Source: Scatosoma sp900555925
Lineage (GTDB): Bacteria > Bacillota > Clostridia > Christensenellales > Borkfalkiaceae
Reading direction: 5' to 3'
DNA length: 64,000 nt
NCBI GenBank assembly: GCA_959603585.1
Contig: CAUGYD010000002.1
Coordinates: 1 to 64,000, forward strand
The notes under the pieces are model-generated. The model searched no databases. It was not told where the DNA came from and saw nothing but the letters and a program-made list of their open reading frames with translations. Below are positions 1-8,085 of this stretch, piece after piece; the stretch's first letter is position 1, and each line of letters begins with the position of its first letter. A program made the translations under genes and the position numbers.

Positions 1-414
1 CGGCTTAAAGCCCGCGTCTTTGAGAAAACGCGGCATTTCCCGCTTCATCATCTCATAGGCCTGCTCGTAGTCGTTACAGTATCGCTGCCCGAATTCGGGC
101 TGAAAGGTCAAAAGACAGTCCCAAATAATGCTTTTCGTTTTACGCAAGTCTTGTCGGAGTTTCTGTTTTCCCCTACTTGTCAGTAAACCGTTTTTATCGA
201 ACACACCGCAACTCTTTTCTTCGTCGCCCGCATAAGAGATATAATCCGTCTTCTCTTTCGAGCCTTTGTCCATATACTTCATATAGTCGTCCGCAAGCCG
301 GCTTGAATAGAATTGACGGTTTCCGCCGTATTTCTCCGTTAAAACGGACGATTTTGCGAGATCTTCCTCATTTTGTATGTATTTGATTTTACAGTTGACA
401 TTCGGTACACTCAT
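1..414 (-). CDS. MobL-type relaxase, N-terminal part (cut by window edge)
   Basis: The first 138 codons of a gene that continues beyond the left edge. The frame opens with MSVPNVNCKIKYI and continues through DDYMKYMDKG and LLTFQPEFG to a stretch ending MKREMPRFLKDAGFKP. This resembles the start of MobL/MobP-type relaxases of Bacillota plasmids and integrative mobilizable elements, in which the catalytic His motif follows just beyond the point where the window ends. Such enzymes nick and covalently hold DNA at oriT for conjugative transfer. The ATG overlaps the TGA of the upstream gene (ATGA), so the two are probably translationally coupled. The family call rests on overall resemblance; the active site is outside the window. 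Confidence 0.6.
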   Translation of the reverse strand, partial: MSVPNVNCKIKYIQNEEDLAKSSVLTEKYGGNRQFYSSRLADDYMKYMDKGSKEKTDYISYAGDEEKSCGVFDKNGLLTSRGKQKLRQDLRKTKSIIWDCLLTFQPEFGQRYCNDYEQAYEMMKREMPRFLKDAGFKP

Positions 415-878
415 TTATTCCCGAATTTTTGTTCGAGCGTGAGGATGATTTTCGCAAAGCGAACGGGCAAATCATCAAAAAAGCCGTCCTCTACTTTACG
501 CGGCAATGGCGGAGAACCCGAAAGTTCGCCCAAGTTCATGTTATAGAGCGAGGCGAGCAGTTTTTCCATTACCGCGATATGTATATCCACTTTCTGCCCC
601 TGCACTTTCAGGAATTTACCCGTTTCGTCGGTAATGCTTTCGATCTTCCGCATTTCCTCGTACAGTTTGTCCAAAGCCATGGCGGGCGGAACCGCAGCGG
701 CGGCAGGCGCAGTAGGCGGCGTTGCGTTCAGAGCGTCCACGCCGAGGCGGATCAGGCAGGTCATGAATTCGTTTTTATTGCGGAATTCCTTTGAATGGGC
801 TTTGTAGAGATTCCCTATTTCGACCACAAGGTCTGGATCGTAGAGCCGGATTGTGTACTTCATTTCAAAATTGCTCAT
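411..878 (-). CDS. Small relaxosome-accessory-like protein, N-terminal ribbon-helix-helix character
   Basis: A 155-aa protein whose first 50 residues (a beta-strand-like MKYTIRLYDPDL followed by two helices) look like a ribbon-helix-helix DNA-binding fold. A low-complexity Ala/Pro linker lies around residues 52-67, and a helical C-terminal half follows. Its position directly before the relaxase, with 4-bp ATGA overlaps on both sides, fits a MobC-like accessory that positions the relaxase at oriT. That role is inferred from context and fold impression, with no diagnostic motif. The first 40 residues recur almost unchanged in the truncated copy at 31001-31186. Confidence 0.5.
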   Translation of the reverse strand: MSNFEMKYTIRLYDPDLVVEIGNLYKAHSKEFRNKNEFMTCLIRLGVDALNATPPTAPAAAAVPPAMALDKLYEEMRKIESITDETGKFLKVQGQKVDIHIAVMEKLLASLYNMNLGELSGSPPLPRKVEDGFFDDLPVRFAKIILTLEQKFGNK

Positions 879-1340
879 GCCGCGTCCTCTCCTTTTGTTT
901 CGCTTTCTTCTTCCGTATAGGAATCTTCCGTTTCCTCCGCGAGCGGATTCTCCGCTTCCGTGGCGTCCCAGTCGATATAGTGCTGCGCGATCACGCCGCG
1001 AAAGTAATAGATAAACTTCCTTGCCGTATCGTAACCGACACGTTCGCCCGCAAGCAACTTGTCCGCCTCGCTCTGCTCAACGCGCAGATACCGCGCAAAA
1101 TCCTGCGCCGTCAGATTCTCCGATTCCAAATAGGAGCGGAGCTTTTCTTTGTTTGCTACCATTTTTTGACCTCCGGTTTATTGAGAAGTTTCCCCCTCAT
1201 ATATCCGTGGACAAAATTGCATCAAAATCGGCTATTTTTCAAAAAATTTTTTGAAATTCTTTTTTGCGCCCATTCCAAACGCCGACGAACCGACCGCTCG
1301 TCGATATGTAACATGGCGGCGATCTGCACTTTTTTGTAGC
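758..1340. repeat. Direct repeat, copy 1 (mobile element core)
   Basis: About 580 bp that reappears at 31066-31648 in the same orientation at a constant offset of 30308 bp with only scattered differences. It covers the 5' part of the RHH-like gene, the whole HTH gene and the 3' part of the sigma gene. Length and similarity are enough to serve as a substrate for homologous recombination between the copies. Confidence 0.85.
875..1162 (-). CDS. Small helix-turn-helix protein of mobilizable element
   Basis: A 95-aa protein. Residues about 1-60 form a run of short helices (SYLESENLTAQDFARYL, then EADKLLAGERVGYDTA) like an Xre-type DNA-binding module. The C-terminal third is very acidic (many E and D). 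The ATG is preceded by GGAGGTC at good spacing, and the gene overlaps its neighbour by ATGA. A near-identical copy lies at 31183-31470, differing by about three residues in the acidic tail. It is probably a regulator or partitioning-type factor of the element; function is inferred. Confidence 0.55.
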   Translation of the reverse strand: MVANKEKLRSYLESENLTAQDFARYLRVEQSEADKLLAGERVGYDTARKFIYYFRGVIAQHYIDWDATEAENPLAEETEDSYTEEESETKGEDAA

Positions 1341-1668
1341 CTTTGAGATGAAATAGGATATATGCTTGCCGTTGTTTTTTCGTAAGACACGAAAGAAGTT
1401 TTCGGTAATATTCGCGGTGCTCTTCTTTTTGAATAAGCCTTTCGAGCGGATTCGGGCTGTCTGCGGGTAAATCGTAGCCGTCTTCGCTAAATTTGTCCAA
1501 AGATAAGTTCTTTACGCAACGAAGTCCCGCACGCTCTTTCTGTTTCATTTCTTTCCAATGCGGAGCCTGTTCCCGCACGAGTAAAAATTCGTACTCACGC
1601 TTGAATTCTTCCGTGACTTCCACTTCTTCCGTATGCCCGTCCGCAAAAATGTACTTGATTGTTGCCAT
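1222..1668 (-). CDS. Sigma-70 family (region 4-type) sigma factor of mobilizable element
   Basis: A 148-aa protein starting at MATIKYIFADGH, chosen over an upstream ATG because AGGAGG lies 9 bases before it and the second copy begins at the same residue. The C-terminal 60 residues hold a sigma region 4-like helix-turn-helix (LTKKQRQAYILFHLKGYKK, then AAMLHIDERSVRRRLEWAQ). The N-terminal part is a short basic and acidic domain seen in sigma-like regulators of clostridial conjugative elements. It probably controls transfer or excision genes. It is the first gene of the sigma, HTH, RHH, relaxase series. The copy at 31530-31976 has an almost identical C-terminus and a more diverged middle. Confidence 0.7.
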   Translation of the reverse strand: MATIKYIFADGHTEEVEVTEEFKREYEFLLVREQAPHWKEMKQKERAGLRCVKNLSLDKFSEDGYDLPADSPNPLERLIQKEEHREYYRKLLSCLTKKQRQAYILFHLKGYKKVQIAAMLHIDERSVRRRLEWAQKRISKNFLKNSRF

Positions 1669-1773
1669 CCACTCCGTCCTCCTGTTTCGAATTTTGAAAT
1701 CTTTGAATTCTTTCAAAAATCCCGACAGGAGGGGCTCGTATTGAAACAAATCTATACTTTTTGCAAATATAAG

Positions 1774-1820
1774 AAAAAAGGCACTTGCAGAGCGAGTCTT
1801 TACTTCGCTTTACAAGTGCC
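1774..1820 (-). terminator. Rho-independent terminator-like hairpin in sigma-factor leader
   Basis: On the minus strand, GGCACTTGTAAAGCGA pairs with TCGCTCTGCAAGTGCC (14 of 16 positions, 9-nt loop) and is followed by six U. It lies about 105 bases before the sigma start codon. No gene remains upstream for it to terminate, so it is either the end of a lost gene or a leader attenuator. The second sigma copy also has a hairpin of this kind upstream, with different sequence. Confidence 0.65.
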
Positions 1821-1877
1821 TTACGAGCTACTATATATCTTTTATTTCCCTTGTGCCGCTTTTTGCTTTATTTGCTG

Positions 1878-1900
1878 TCGCTGCTGTTAATCAGCAGCGA
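1878..1900. other. Perfect 9-bp inverted repeat downstream of KDG kinase
   Basis: TCGCTGCTG and CAGCAGCGA around the loop TTAAT, lying 49 bp after the kinase stop. There is no U-run on either side, so it is a weak terminator candidate or a protein site near the edge of the mobile element. Confidence 0.3.
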
Positions 1901-1948
1901 TACGCGGTCTTTTCTCCAACGCATTTTTTATTTCTCTCTATGTAATAT

Positions 1949-2968
1949 TTATCTTTGCACCCGGCCACTCGCATCTCCTTTGGCGAGAGATTCGACTTCC
2001 AAGGCTGTCACTATATTGTAGTCTCCTTCGATAGAGTGTTTTAAGCAACTCGCAGCCACGGCAAATTCAATTGCTTTTTGGGGGGTATAACCATTTAAAA
2101 ACGAATAAATTAGTCCGCCGCCAAAACTGTCGCCACCACCCACCCTATCCACAATGTGCATCGCATATTTCTTTGAAAAATATGCTTCTCCTTCGGTATA
2201 CAACATTCCAGACCAATTATTATCGCTTGCAGAAAGGCTTTCACGCAGAGTTATAGCCACGCCCTTGAACCCGAATCTTTTGGTGAGTTCTTTTGCAACC
2301 GAAACATATCCGCTTCTATCGAGTTTACCCGTGCCGATATTGGTATTATCCGCTTCAATGCCGAAAACATCTTTTGCATCTTCCTCGTTAGCTATACAAA
2401 AATCAACATATTGACAGACTTCTGACATAACTTCACCGGCTTTTTCCTTGCTCCAAAGTTTTTTACGGAAGTTAAGGTCACAGGAGATGGTCAGGCCTCT
2501 CTCTTTTGCTTTTTTACAAGCATCCAATGTAATTTTCGTACATTTATCCGAAAGAGCGGGCGTTATTCCGGTAAAATGAAACCATGACACTCCTTCGAAG
2601 ATTTGATCCCAATCGAAATCGTTTACAGTTGCCGTAGCAATTGCCGAACCTGCCCTGTCATAAATAATTTTGCTTGGACGTTGGCTTGCCCCTTTTTCAC
2701 AATAATATATGCCTACCCTGTCTCCTCCTCGAACGATTCTACTTGTATCCACCCCGAATTTTCTCAAACTGTTAACCGCAGCCTGGCCTATTTCATGTTC
2801 AGGAAGCTTTGTTACAAACACCGACTCTATTCCATAATTTGCAAGCGACACAGCTACATTAGCTTCCGCTCCGCCGAAAGTTACCTCCAAACTATCCGCT
2901 TGCATAAATCTTAAATACCCGTTAGGAGTAAGCCGTAACATCAATTCACCGAAAGTAACCGCCTTCAT
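1949..2968 (-). CDS. kdgK: 2-keto-3-deoxygluconate kinase (PfkB family)
   Basis: 339 aa, the usual length of KDG kinases. It phosphorylates 2-keto-3-deoxygluconate to KDPG with ATP in the cytoplasm. The start (MKAVTFGELMLRL), the FGGAEANVAVSLA substrate-site motif near residue 31 and the C-terminal GGGDSFGGGL motif with its catalytic Asp near residue 285 are typical PfkB features. The gene follows the KDPG aldolase by one base, and GAGGTGG precedes its ATG, so the two act in sequence and are surely cotranscribed. A related sugar kinase specificity cannot be excluded, but the aldolase partner makes KDG the best substrate. Confidence 0.88.
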   Translation of the reverse strand: MKAVTFGELMLRLTPNGYLRFMQADSLEVTFGGAEANVAVSLANYGIESVFVTKLPEHEIGQAAVNSLRKFGVDTSRIVRGGDRVGIYYCEKGASQRPSKIIYDRAGSAIATATVNDFDWDQIFEGVSWFHFTGITPALSDKCTKITLDACKKAKERGLTISCDLNFRKKLWSKEKAGEVMSEVCQYVDFCIANEEDAKDVFGIEADNTNIGTGKLDRSGYVSVAKELTKRFGFKGVAITLRESLSASDNNWSGMLYTEGEAYFSKKYAMHIVDRVGGGDSFGGGLIYSFLNGYTPQKAIEFAVAASCLKHSIEGDYNIVTALEVESLAKGDASGRVQR

Positions 2969-2969
2969 T

Positions 2970-3551
2970 TTATTCCACCTCTTTTAAAATCTCGTTTATT
3001 TCCTTACAATTGTCACCAATATTCCCCTTCATCATAAACGACCCGCCAACGGCATAAATTTTATCGAATTTTAAAAATTCTTTTAAATTTGTTAAATCAA
3101 TCCCGCCCGTCGGTATGAATTTTACCTGCGGAAAAGGCCCGGACAACGCCTTCAACGCTTTCAATCCACCGTAAACGTTTGCGGGAAAAAATTTCAGTGT
3201 GGTAAGCCCAAGCTCCAATGCTTCCATGATTTCCGTAGGCGTTACGCATCCGGGAAAGTAATTCACTCCGTTAGACACACATATTTCCGCTATATCTTTA
3301 GAAAGCCCTGGGGATACGATAAACCTTGCTCCTGCGTTCAACGCTTCAATGCATTGCTTTCCGTTTATAACTGTGCCTGCGCCAATATTCATATCGGAAA
3401 ACAATTTTGTACCGATAGAAATGGATTTAGCCGCGCAAGGTGTTCTAAATGTAATTTCGGCTGTATTTATTCCACCAGCCTTTAAATCCGACAATACTTT
3501 TTCGGTATCGGCTAAATCTTTTATAACGACAACCGGTATTATTCTATCCAT
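2970..3551 (-). CDS. eda: KDPG/KHG aldolase
   Basis: 193 aa, slightly shorter than the classical 205-215 aa. It cleaves KDPG to pyruvate and glyceraldehyde-3-phosphate, the last step of Entner-Doudoroff and hexuronate routes. The Schiff-base Lys is in LTTLKFFPA (near residue 127), the general-base Glu in AEITFRT (near residue 33), and the phosphate-binding glycine loops FIPTGGI and AVGGSFM are intact. GAGGAG precedes the ATG. Together with the adjoining kinase and the upstream dehydratase it defines a 2-keto-3-deoxy-acid pathway. Confidence 0.9.
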   Translation of the reverse strand: MDRIIPVVVIKDLADTEKVLSDLKAGGINTAEITFRTPCAAKSISIGTKLFSDMNIGAGTVINGKQCIEALNAGARFIVSPGLSKDIAEICVSNGVNYFPGCVTPTEIMEALELGLTTLKFFPANVYGGLKALKALSGPFPQVKFIPTGGIDLTNLKEFLKFDKIYAVGGSFMMKGNIGDNCKEINEILKEVE

Positions 3552-3564
3552 ATCATAAACTCCT

Positions 3565-3708
3565 CTATGCAGACATTTTATTTATATACTCTTTCATCTT
3601 AGGAAAATTTCTTTTCGCGCCATACCAATACTTAACGTTTATGTCTTTGAGTTCGTCCTTTGCTGGATACAAAGAAAATTTCGAATCTTGAACGAAAGTG
3701 GAGACACG
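3565..3708 (-). pseudogene. 3' remnant of an unidentified gene
   Basis: A 47-codon open frame ending AKRNFPKMKEYINKMSA then TAG, with an in-frame stop just before it and no start codon or ribosome site. Amino-acid composition and its place between the esterase and the aldolase suggest the C-terminal tail of a deleted catabolic gene. I cannot name the family. It could be the scar of a uronate or sugar-acid enzyme that once belonged to this operon. Confidence 0.45.
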
Positions 3709-3748
3709 TTAATTTTTTATTGTCTATTTATCATTAAATCCGTATTCA

Positions 3749-4768
3749 CTAAATTTTATCGGATAATATATTTCCCAATACTTCCGCAATCTTATTAACG
3801 CCTTCGATATTCGGATGAAGTTCGTCTGAAGATAAATATTGCGCATCGTGCAAAACATCAGTACCGCAAACATATAAAGTGTTTGGCAACTCAGCCTGTT
3901 TAATGCAATCTTTCATTATTTTTCTCCACTTTTCGGCGCGCCCTTTTTTATACAAATCGTCATCGCTGAAAAATGGAGACACAAACACAATAAAACGGTT
4001 CGGGTACTTACGCGCAATGTTATTGATGGCATAATTTACCTGTCTATAAATTTTTTCTTCGTTCCACTCTAAAACGTTGATGCCAAGCTCAAGCACGGCA
4101 GCGTTCCATTTTAATGATGAAATATAATCAATCGTTCTGTTTTCAATTCTGCACTGTCCTGCCATTCCTAGATTCATCACGTCACAGTTGAGTTTTCTGC
4201 CTATCGTAGATGCAAATGAGTGCGCCATACCGAGAGCGTTGCTCCCGTGTGTGATAGATGAACCGTAAAACAATATCTTTTTCTCCGGCACCTCATCTTC
4301 ACGAGGCGGACGCACATCCCCGATAACGTCTAAAATAACATATTTACCACGGTTGAAAACTACTCTGATTACATCGGGAGAAAAGCCGTCATTACGACGA
4401 ATAAGTTTAAGCGCACTAATATTTTTTGTTCTTAATATGGTAAAATCTTTAGGTGTGTCCTCTACCCAATTATTTATATCAGCATCTTGCCATCCACCTT
4501 GTACGCCACCGCGGAAAATGCAAAAAGAATTTAAAATCGAATCGTTTTCGTATTTTTTCATACGTATAACGGCGGAATCACCACTATTTATCACAAAGCG
4601 CAATTCAACGCCGGTAGCAGATTTGGCAACATTAACAGAATTCTCTCCGCCTTCCATTTTATCAATCGTTTCTTTCGGAAACCGTAACCAGCTTACTCCT
4701 TCGCTACAAGGAACCAACTCTGCCACATTATAAATATCTATATTCTTAAAATTCATTTTTATCTTCAT
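3749..4768 (-). CDS. SGNH/GDSL-type esterase, cytoplasmic
   Basis: 339 aa. The N-terminal 140 residues are beta-rich. The SGNH hydrolase part follows, with nucleophile Ser in FYGSSITHG (block I), GMAG in block II, an ELGIN-like block III and the Asp/His pair in DELHPN near the C-terminus. No signal peptide, so it acts inside the cell, probably removing acetyl or other acyl groups from imported oligosaccharides; this two-domain layout occurs in carbohydrate esterases of hemicellulose loci. The start is uncertain: GGAGG abuts the first ATG (4768) and lies 13 bases before a second at 4756. Confidence 0.75.
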   Translation of the reverse strand: MKIKMNFKNIDIYNVAELVPCSEGVSWLRFPKETIDKMEGGENSVNVAKSATGVELRFVINSGDSAVIRMKKYENDSILNSFCIFRGGVQGGWQDADINNWVEDTPKDFTILRTKNISALKLIRRNDGFSPDVIRVVFNRGKYVILDVIGDVRPPREDEVPEKKILFYGSSITHGSNALGMAHSFASTIGRKLNCDVMNLGMAGQCRIENRTIDYISSLKWNAAVLELGINVLEWNEEKIYRQVNYAINNIARKYPNRFIVFVSPFFSDDDLYKKGRAEKWRKIMKDCIKQAELPNTLYVCGTDVLHDAQYLSSDELHPNIEGVNKIAEVLGNILSDKI

Positions 4769-4986
4769 TCCTCCGTGTTAAATATCAAACTTCATATTGG
4801 GCATATACCCAATAGTGTTACTAAACGACGCGCATTTAATTGCCGATTGTTCAATCCGCAACAAAGATTTTCCTGTTATCACTCATGCTTGCTTACCGAA
4901 ATTTCGTTACAACTGACAAAAATCATAGTATAATTCAAACGAAAGTTACCCCAAGAAAGCTACAACTATTTTCTCTTTATTTGTTT
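4769..4986. other. Intergenic region without recognised gene
   Basis: About 218 bp, AT-rich, between nitroreductase and esterase. A short imperfect inverted repeat (ATTGGGCATATACCCAAT, 4797-4814) lies about 30 bp upstream of the esterase start and could be an operator. No coding frame is supported. Confidence 0.4.
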
Positions 4987-5499
4987 TTACTCGCGTTTTG
5001 AAAATTCTTCGACGTTCCTACGCGTAAAATGCCTTTCGCTCGGCTTATCGTTATTGCTTCTATCTCCTAACAATATCAACGCATCCGCCGTTAAATTTTT
5101 CGGCAAATCAAACTCCTTTCTCAATAGTTCGGGATCGAAGTTACATACACAACAACCATTCAAGCCGTATTCTTTCGCCGCATATAATGCCGTTGCTACG
5201 ACTATACCGATATCTATAAGCACATCCGTTTCTCCGCTGTATCTATTCGCCCAAACGTTAGCCCTATCCGAACAAACGATCAGAACCGTTTTAGCGTTAT
5301 ATAAAACCGCTTTCGACTTTTCGAGTTTGTTTATCGCTTCCTCACTGTCGGCGATCACTATTTTATACGGTTGGTGGTTAAGGGCGGTCGGAGCAAGCCT
5401 TATCAGTTCAAGAACCCGTTTTATCGTTTTTTCGTCTACATTTTTACCGGAAAAAGACCTCGTGGAATACCGTTCTTTACATATCTCTTCAAAATCCAT
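4987..5499 (-). CDS. Nitroreductase-family flavoprotein
   Basis: 170 aa, within the usual range. Family features are the N-terminal RYSTRSFS FMN-binding stretch, the APTALNHQPYKIVI motif, the central helix with DIGIVVATALYAAKEYGLNGC, and LILLGDRSNNDKPSERH near the end. It would reduce a quinone, nitro- or other small substrate with NAD(P)H and FMN. It starts two bases after the lactonase stop codon, so it belongs to the operon; its role in sugar catabolism is unclear and may be redox balancing. Confidence 0.8.
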   Translation of the reverse strand: MDFEEICKERYSTRSFSGKNVDEKTIKRVLELIRLAPTALNHQPYKIVIADSEEAINKLEKSKAVLYNAKTVLIVCSDRANVWANRYSGETDVLIDIGIVVATALYAAKEYGLNGCCVCNFDPELLRKEFDLPKNLTADALILLGDRSNNDKPSERHFTRRNVEEFSKRE

Positions 5500-5500
5500 T

Positions 5501-6442
5501 TTACGTTTCCCTCACCACGTTAAGCGGGCTTTTCATTGCCACTATCTCGATAATACGGCAGTTCTTTTTTTCTATTACCGTTACGCTATCCGAACCTTCG
5601 TTCGCACAAACGATAAACCCTCCCACTAAATCGAAATCTCTCGGTCCGCTTCCTCCGCAGGAGAAATCGGCGATGGGGCGGAGCGTTGCGCCGCATACGT
5701 CAAAGACGAATATTTCGTTTTCTCCGCGAACGGACGCATAAAGTCTGTTTCCGTCCAACCTTATCGCCGCGGCGGTTGAATTTACGTCTTTGCAATCAAA
5801 CTTAGTTGTATCGATATACTTTGCCGCCCCGTCCGAATACTTAAATATGCTTACCGACGGAACAAGCTCGTTTACCGCATAAAAGAATTCTCCGTCTTTG
5901 GAAAAAACCAAGTGCCTTACGCCGTAACCTTGAGGAACTTTTGCCCGTGATATTTCGTTTAAATCACGGTCGTAAATAAAAATCGTATCCAACCCCAGAT
6001 CGCAACATAAAACGTATTTTTTATCGGGCGAAAACGCAACGAAATGCGTATGCGGCATATCCTGCCTCGGCAGATTGACGCCTGCTCCGCTGTGATCAAC
6101 GACTTTTTTGCAATTCTTTACGATATTCCCGCTCAAATAATTCACGATATATACGTCGTTGCCTTCTGCGGCAAGGTGGCAGGCGCATCTGCCGAGCGTG
6201 CTTCGTATCTCCGAACGGTCGGTAAAATCCGTTTTACACGAAAAATATCCGCTATGATCGTCCGCGCTGAAAGACGAACGCAAAAGTATATGCAATCTGT
6301 CGTCGCTTATTACCGCGTACATAGGCTTAGGACAAGGCAAATAAGCATTTTCTTTTAACTTGCCCGTTTCCGTCAATCCGTATTTATAAACTCCGCCGCC
6401 CTCGGCTACCTCGGCACAGGATAATAAGTAAATTTCTTTCAT
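5501..6442 (-). CDS. Seven-bladed beta-propeller lactonase (6-phosphogluconolactonase-like)
   Basis: 313 aa from MKEIYLLSC. Repeated propeller blades are visible, with family signatures HTHFVAFSPDKKYVLCCDLG, GVRHLVFSKDGEFFYAVNE and GPRDFDLVGGFIVCANEG. Lactonases of this type hydrolyse sugar lactones to aldonic acids in the cytoplasm. The gene sits between a short-chain dehydrogenase/RraA pair and KDG-pathway genes, which supports a lactone made by sugar oxidation as substrate. Start codons TTG (6469) and ATG (6454) upstream are possible; no clear ribosome site distinguishes them. Confidence 0.75.
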   Translation of the reverse strand: MKEIYLLSCAEVAEGGGVYKYGLTETGKLKENAYLPCPKPMYAVISDDRLHILLRSSFSADDHSGYFSCKTDFTDRSEIRSTLGRCACHLAAEGNDVYIVNYLSGNIVKNCKKVVDHSGAGVNLPRQDMPHTHFVAFSPDKKYVLCCDLGLDTIFIYDRDLNEISRAKVPQGYGVRHLVFSKDGEFFYAVNELVPSVSIFKYSDGAAKYIDTTKFDCKDVNSTAAAIRLDGNRLYASVRGENEIFVFDVCGATLRPIADFSCGGSGPRDFDLVGGFIVCANEGSDSVTVIEKKNCRIIEIVAMKSPLNVVRET

Positions 6443-6469
6443 TTTCGGTCTCATGCTTTTTACAAGCAA

Positions 6470-7375
6470 TCACAGCATCGTCTGCGTGTCGTTGGGGTCG
6501 CCGTTTCTCGCCGCCTCGTATTCGGGCGACCAGTCGAGATCGCGGTATTTTTCGCCACGCGGATCTTTTTGTATCCACTCCGTCAGCATATCGAGCATTT
6601 CTTCCGTCCACGTCGCTCTGTCGATCTGCGCCGTGGTGAATTTGTTTTGCGCGATCATTTCAAACCCGAAATCGTCTTTCACGTGCGTTTTCGCCGCGCC
6701 GTCCACCACTTCGGGCACGAGGTGCGCGGGAATAAACAGAACGCCGCCGCCCGCGCCGTACACGATATCGCCGGGAAGCACCGTCGCCTTGCCGATACGT
6801 GTGATTCCGTTGAAATCTTTCATGATAAATTCGCGGATCGGCGTGGGATCGATGCCGCGATAATACACCTGCACGCCCTCGACCGCTTTCATCTGCTGCG
6901 TATCTCTGATACCGCCCCAGATCACGCCGCCGCCCGTTTTGGTTTTTGTCTTAATCGCAGTGGTTAAATTGCCGCCCAAAAACGTGCCTTTATAGATCTT
7001 GTCGTACATATCGACGACTACCACGTCTCCCTCGGTAAGACTGTCGATCACCCACTGGTTGTAGTTGCCTTTTCTGCCCTCTTCCGCGCCCACGCCGAAC
7101 ATGACTTCGTGCAGGTCGGGGCGGGTAGGCACAAACGTTGCCGTTACCGCTCTGCCGATTAAAATTCTGCCGTCGTCGTGAAGAGTTTTCAAATCCCCCT
7201 CGAACTGACTTTCATAACCCTTTACGAAAATCGGCTTCCAAAGTTCTTCCAAGGTCATTTTTCGCATTTTTTCAAGGTATTTGTCGGGAACCCTCGGTCT
7301 GCCGTCGGGGAATCTTTCTCCTTTCCACTGCGGCGTTAATGCGATGATATCTTCTTTTGAATTAAACCGAATCAT
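6470..7375 (-). CDS. RraA-family protein (aldolase/decarboxylase-like or ribonuclease-regulator-like)
   Basis: 301 aa from MIRFNSKED, chosen because GGAGG lies before it and its ATGA overlaps the SDR stop codon. The RraA fold core is marked by GDVVVVDMYDK, the GGVIWGGIRDTQQM loop (Arg-Asp pair binding metal and substrate) and VLPGDIVYGAGGGVLFIP. Family members with extra C-terminal residues, as here, act in sugar-acid and aromatic degradation as oxaloacetate decarboxylase or hydroxy-keto acid aldolases; others bind RNase E. In this operon a keto-acid role is more likely. Exact substrate unknown. Confidence 0.75.
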   Translation of the reverse strand: MIRFNSKEDIIALTPQWKGERFPDGRPRVPDKYLEKMRKMTLEELWKPIFVKGYESQFEGDLKTLHDDGRILIGRAVTATFVPTRPDLHEVMFGVGAEEGRKGNYNQWVIDSLTEGDVVVVDMYDKIYKGTFLGGNLTTAIKTKTKTGGGVIWGGIRDTQQMKAVEGVQVYYRGIDPTPIREFIMKDFNGITRIGKATVLPGDIVYGAGGGVLFIPAHLVPEVVDGAAKTHVKDDFGFEMIAQNKFTTAQIDRATWTEEMLDMLTEWIQKDPRGEKYRDLDWSPEYEAARNGDPNDTQTML

Positions 7376-8085
7376 AAACTCATACCTCCGTCCTCTTTGA
7401 TATCCGCGCCCGTGATATACGCGCTGTCGTCGCTTGCGAGAAACGCCACGATCCCCGCACACTCTTCGGGCGTTCCGAACCTGCCCGCGGGGATTACGGC
7501 TTCTACTTTTTTGCGCGCGGCTTCGTCGTTATAAACGTTTGCGTTTCTCGGCGTTGCGATCGCGCCCGGGGATACGTTGTTAACCGTAACTCCGAAAGAA
7601 GCAACTTCTTTTGCTATGTTTTTAACGAGACTCATAACCGCGCATTTCGTCGCCGCGTAAAAAGAAAGTTCGGGGTGCTGTCTGTGTTGATTTACGCTGC
7701 CGATCGTAATGATTCTGCCGAAACCCTTTTCCTTCATGTCGGGATAATACGCCTGAATGAGTTTCAGCGTGGAAACCACGTTTACGTTCAACTGCTTTTC
7801 CATTTCCGCGTCGCCGACATCCAACCATTTTTGTTTATACTGAACGCTTGCGTTTAAGATCAGCACGTCTACCGCGCCCGTTTTCTCTTTCAGCGCGGCA
7901 ACTTGTTTCATATCCGATAAATCGCAGACGACCGACCGGTACGCGCCGATTTCGTTTTGTATGCGCTCGGCTTTTTCTATATCCGAACTGCAATGAACGA
8001 TGACTTCGAATCCGTTTTTAACAAGCCTTTGCGCAATCGCCTTGCCGATCCCCTGCGTAGAGCCCGTAACCAACGCCCTTTTCAT
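7372..8085 (-). CDS. Short-chain dehydrogenase/reductase (SDR)
   Basis: 237 aa classical SDR. Nucleotide-binding TGSTQGIG lies at residues 7-14, the NAS stretch near 80, catalytic Ser in GSVNQ, and the YAATK motif with Tyr and Lys near residue 147. Its ATG overlaps the xylanase TGA (ATGA) and its stop overlaps the RraA start, so it is tightly coupled. It may oxidise an aldose or, in reverse, reduce a keto-acid such as fructuronate to mannonate. Either reaction would feed the dehydratase, KDG kinase and aldolase encoded around it. Confidence 0.82.
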   Translation of the reverse strand: MKRALVTGSTQGIGKAIAQRLVKNGFEVIVHCSSDIEKAERIQNEIGAYRSVVCDLSDMKQVAALKEKTGAVDVLILNASVQYKQKWLDVGDAEMEKQLNVNVVSTLKLIQAYYPDMKEKGFGRIITIGSVNQHRQHPELSFYAATKCAVMSLVKNIAKEVASFGVTVNNVSPGAIATPRNANVYNDEAARKKVEAVIPAGRFGTPEECAGIVAFLASDDSAYITGADIKEDGGMSL

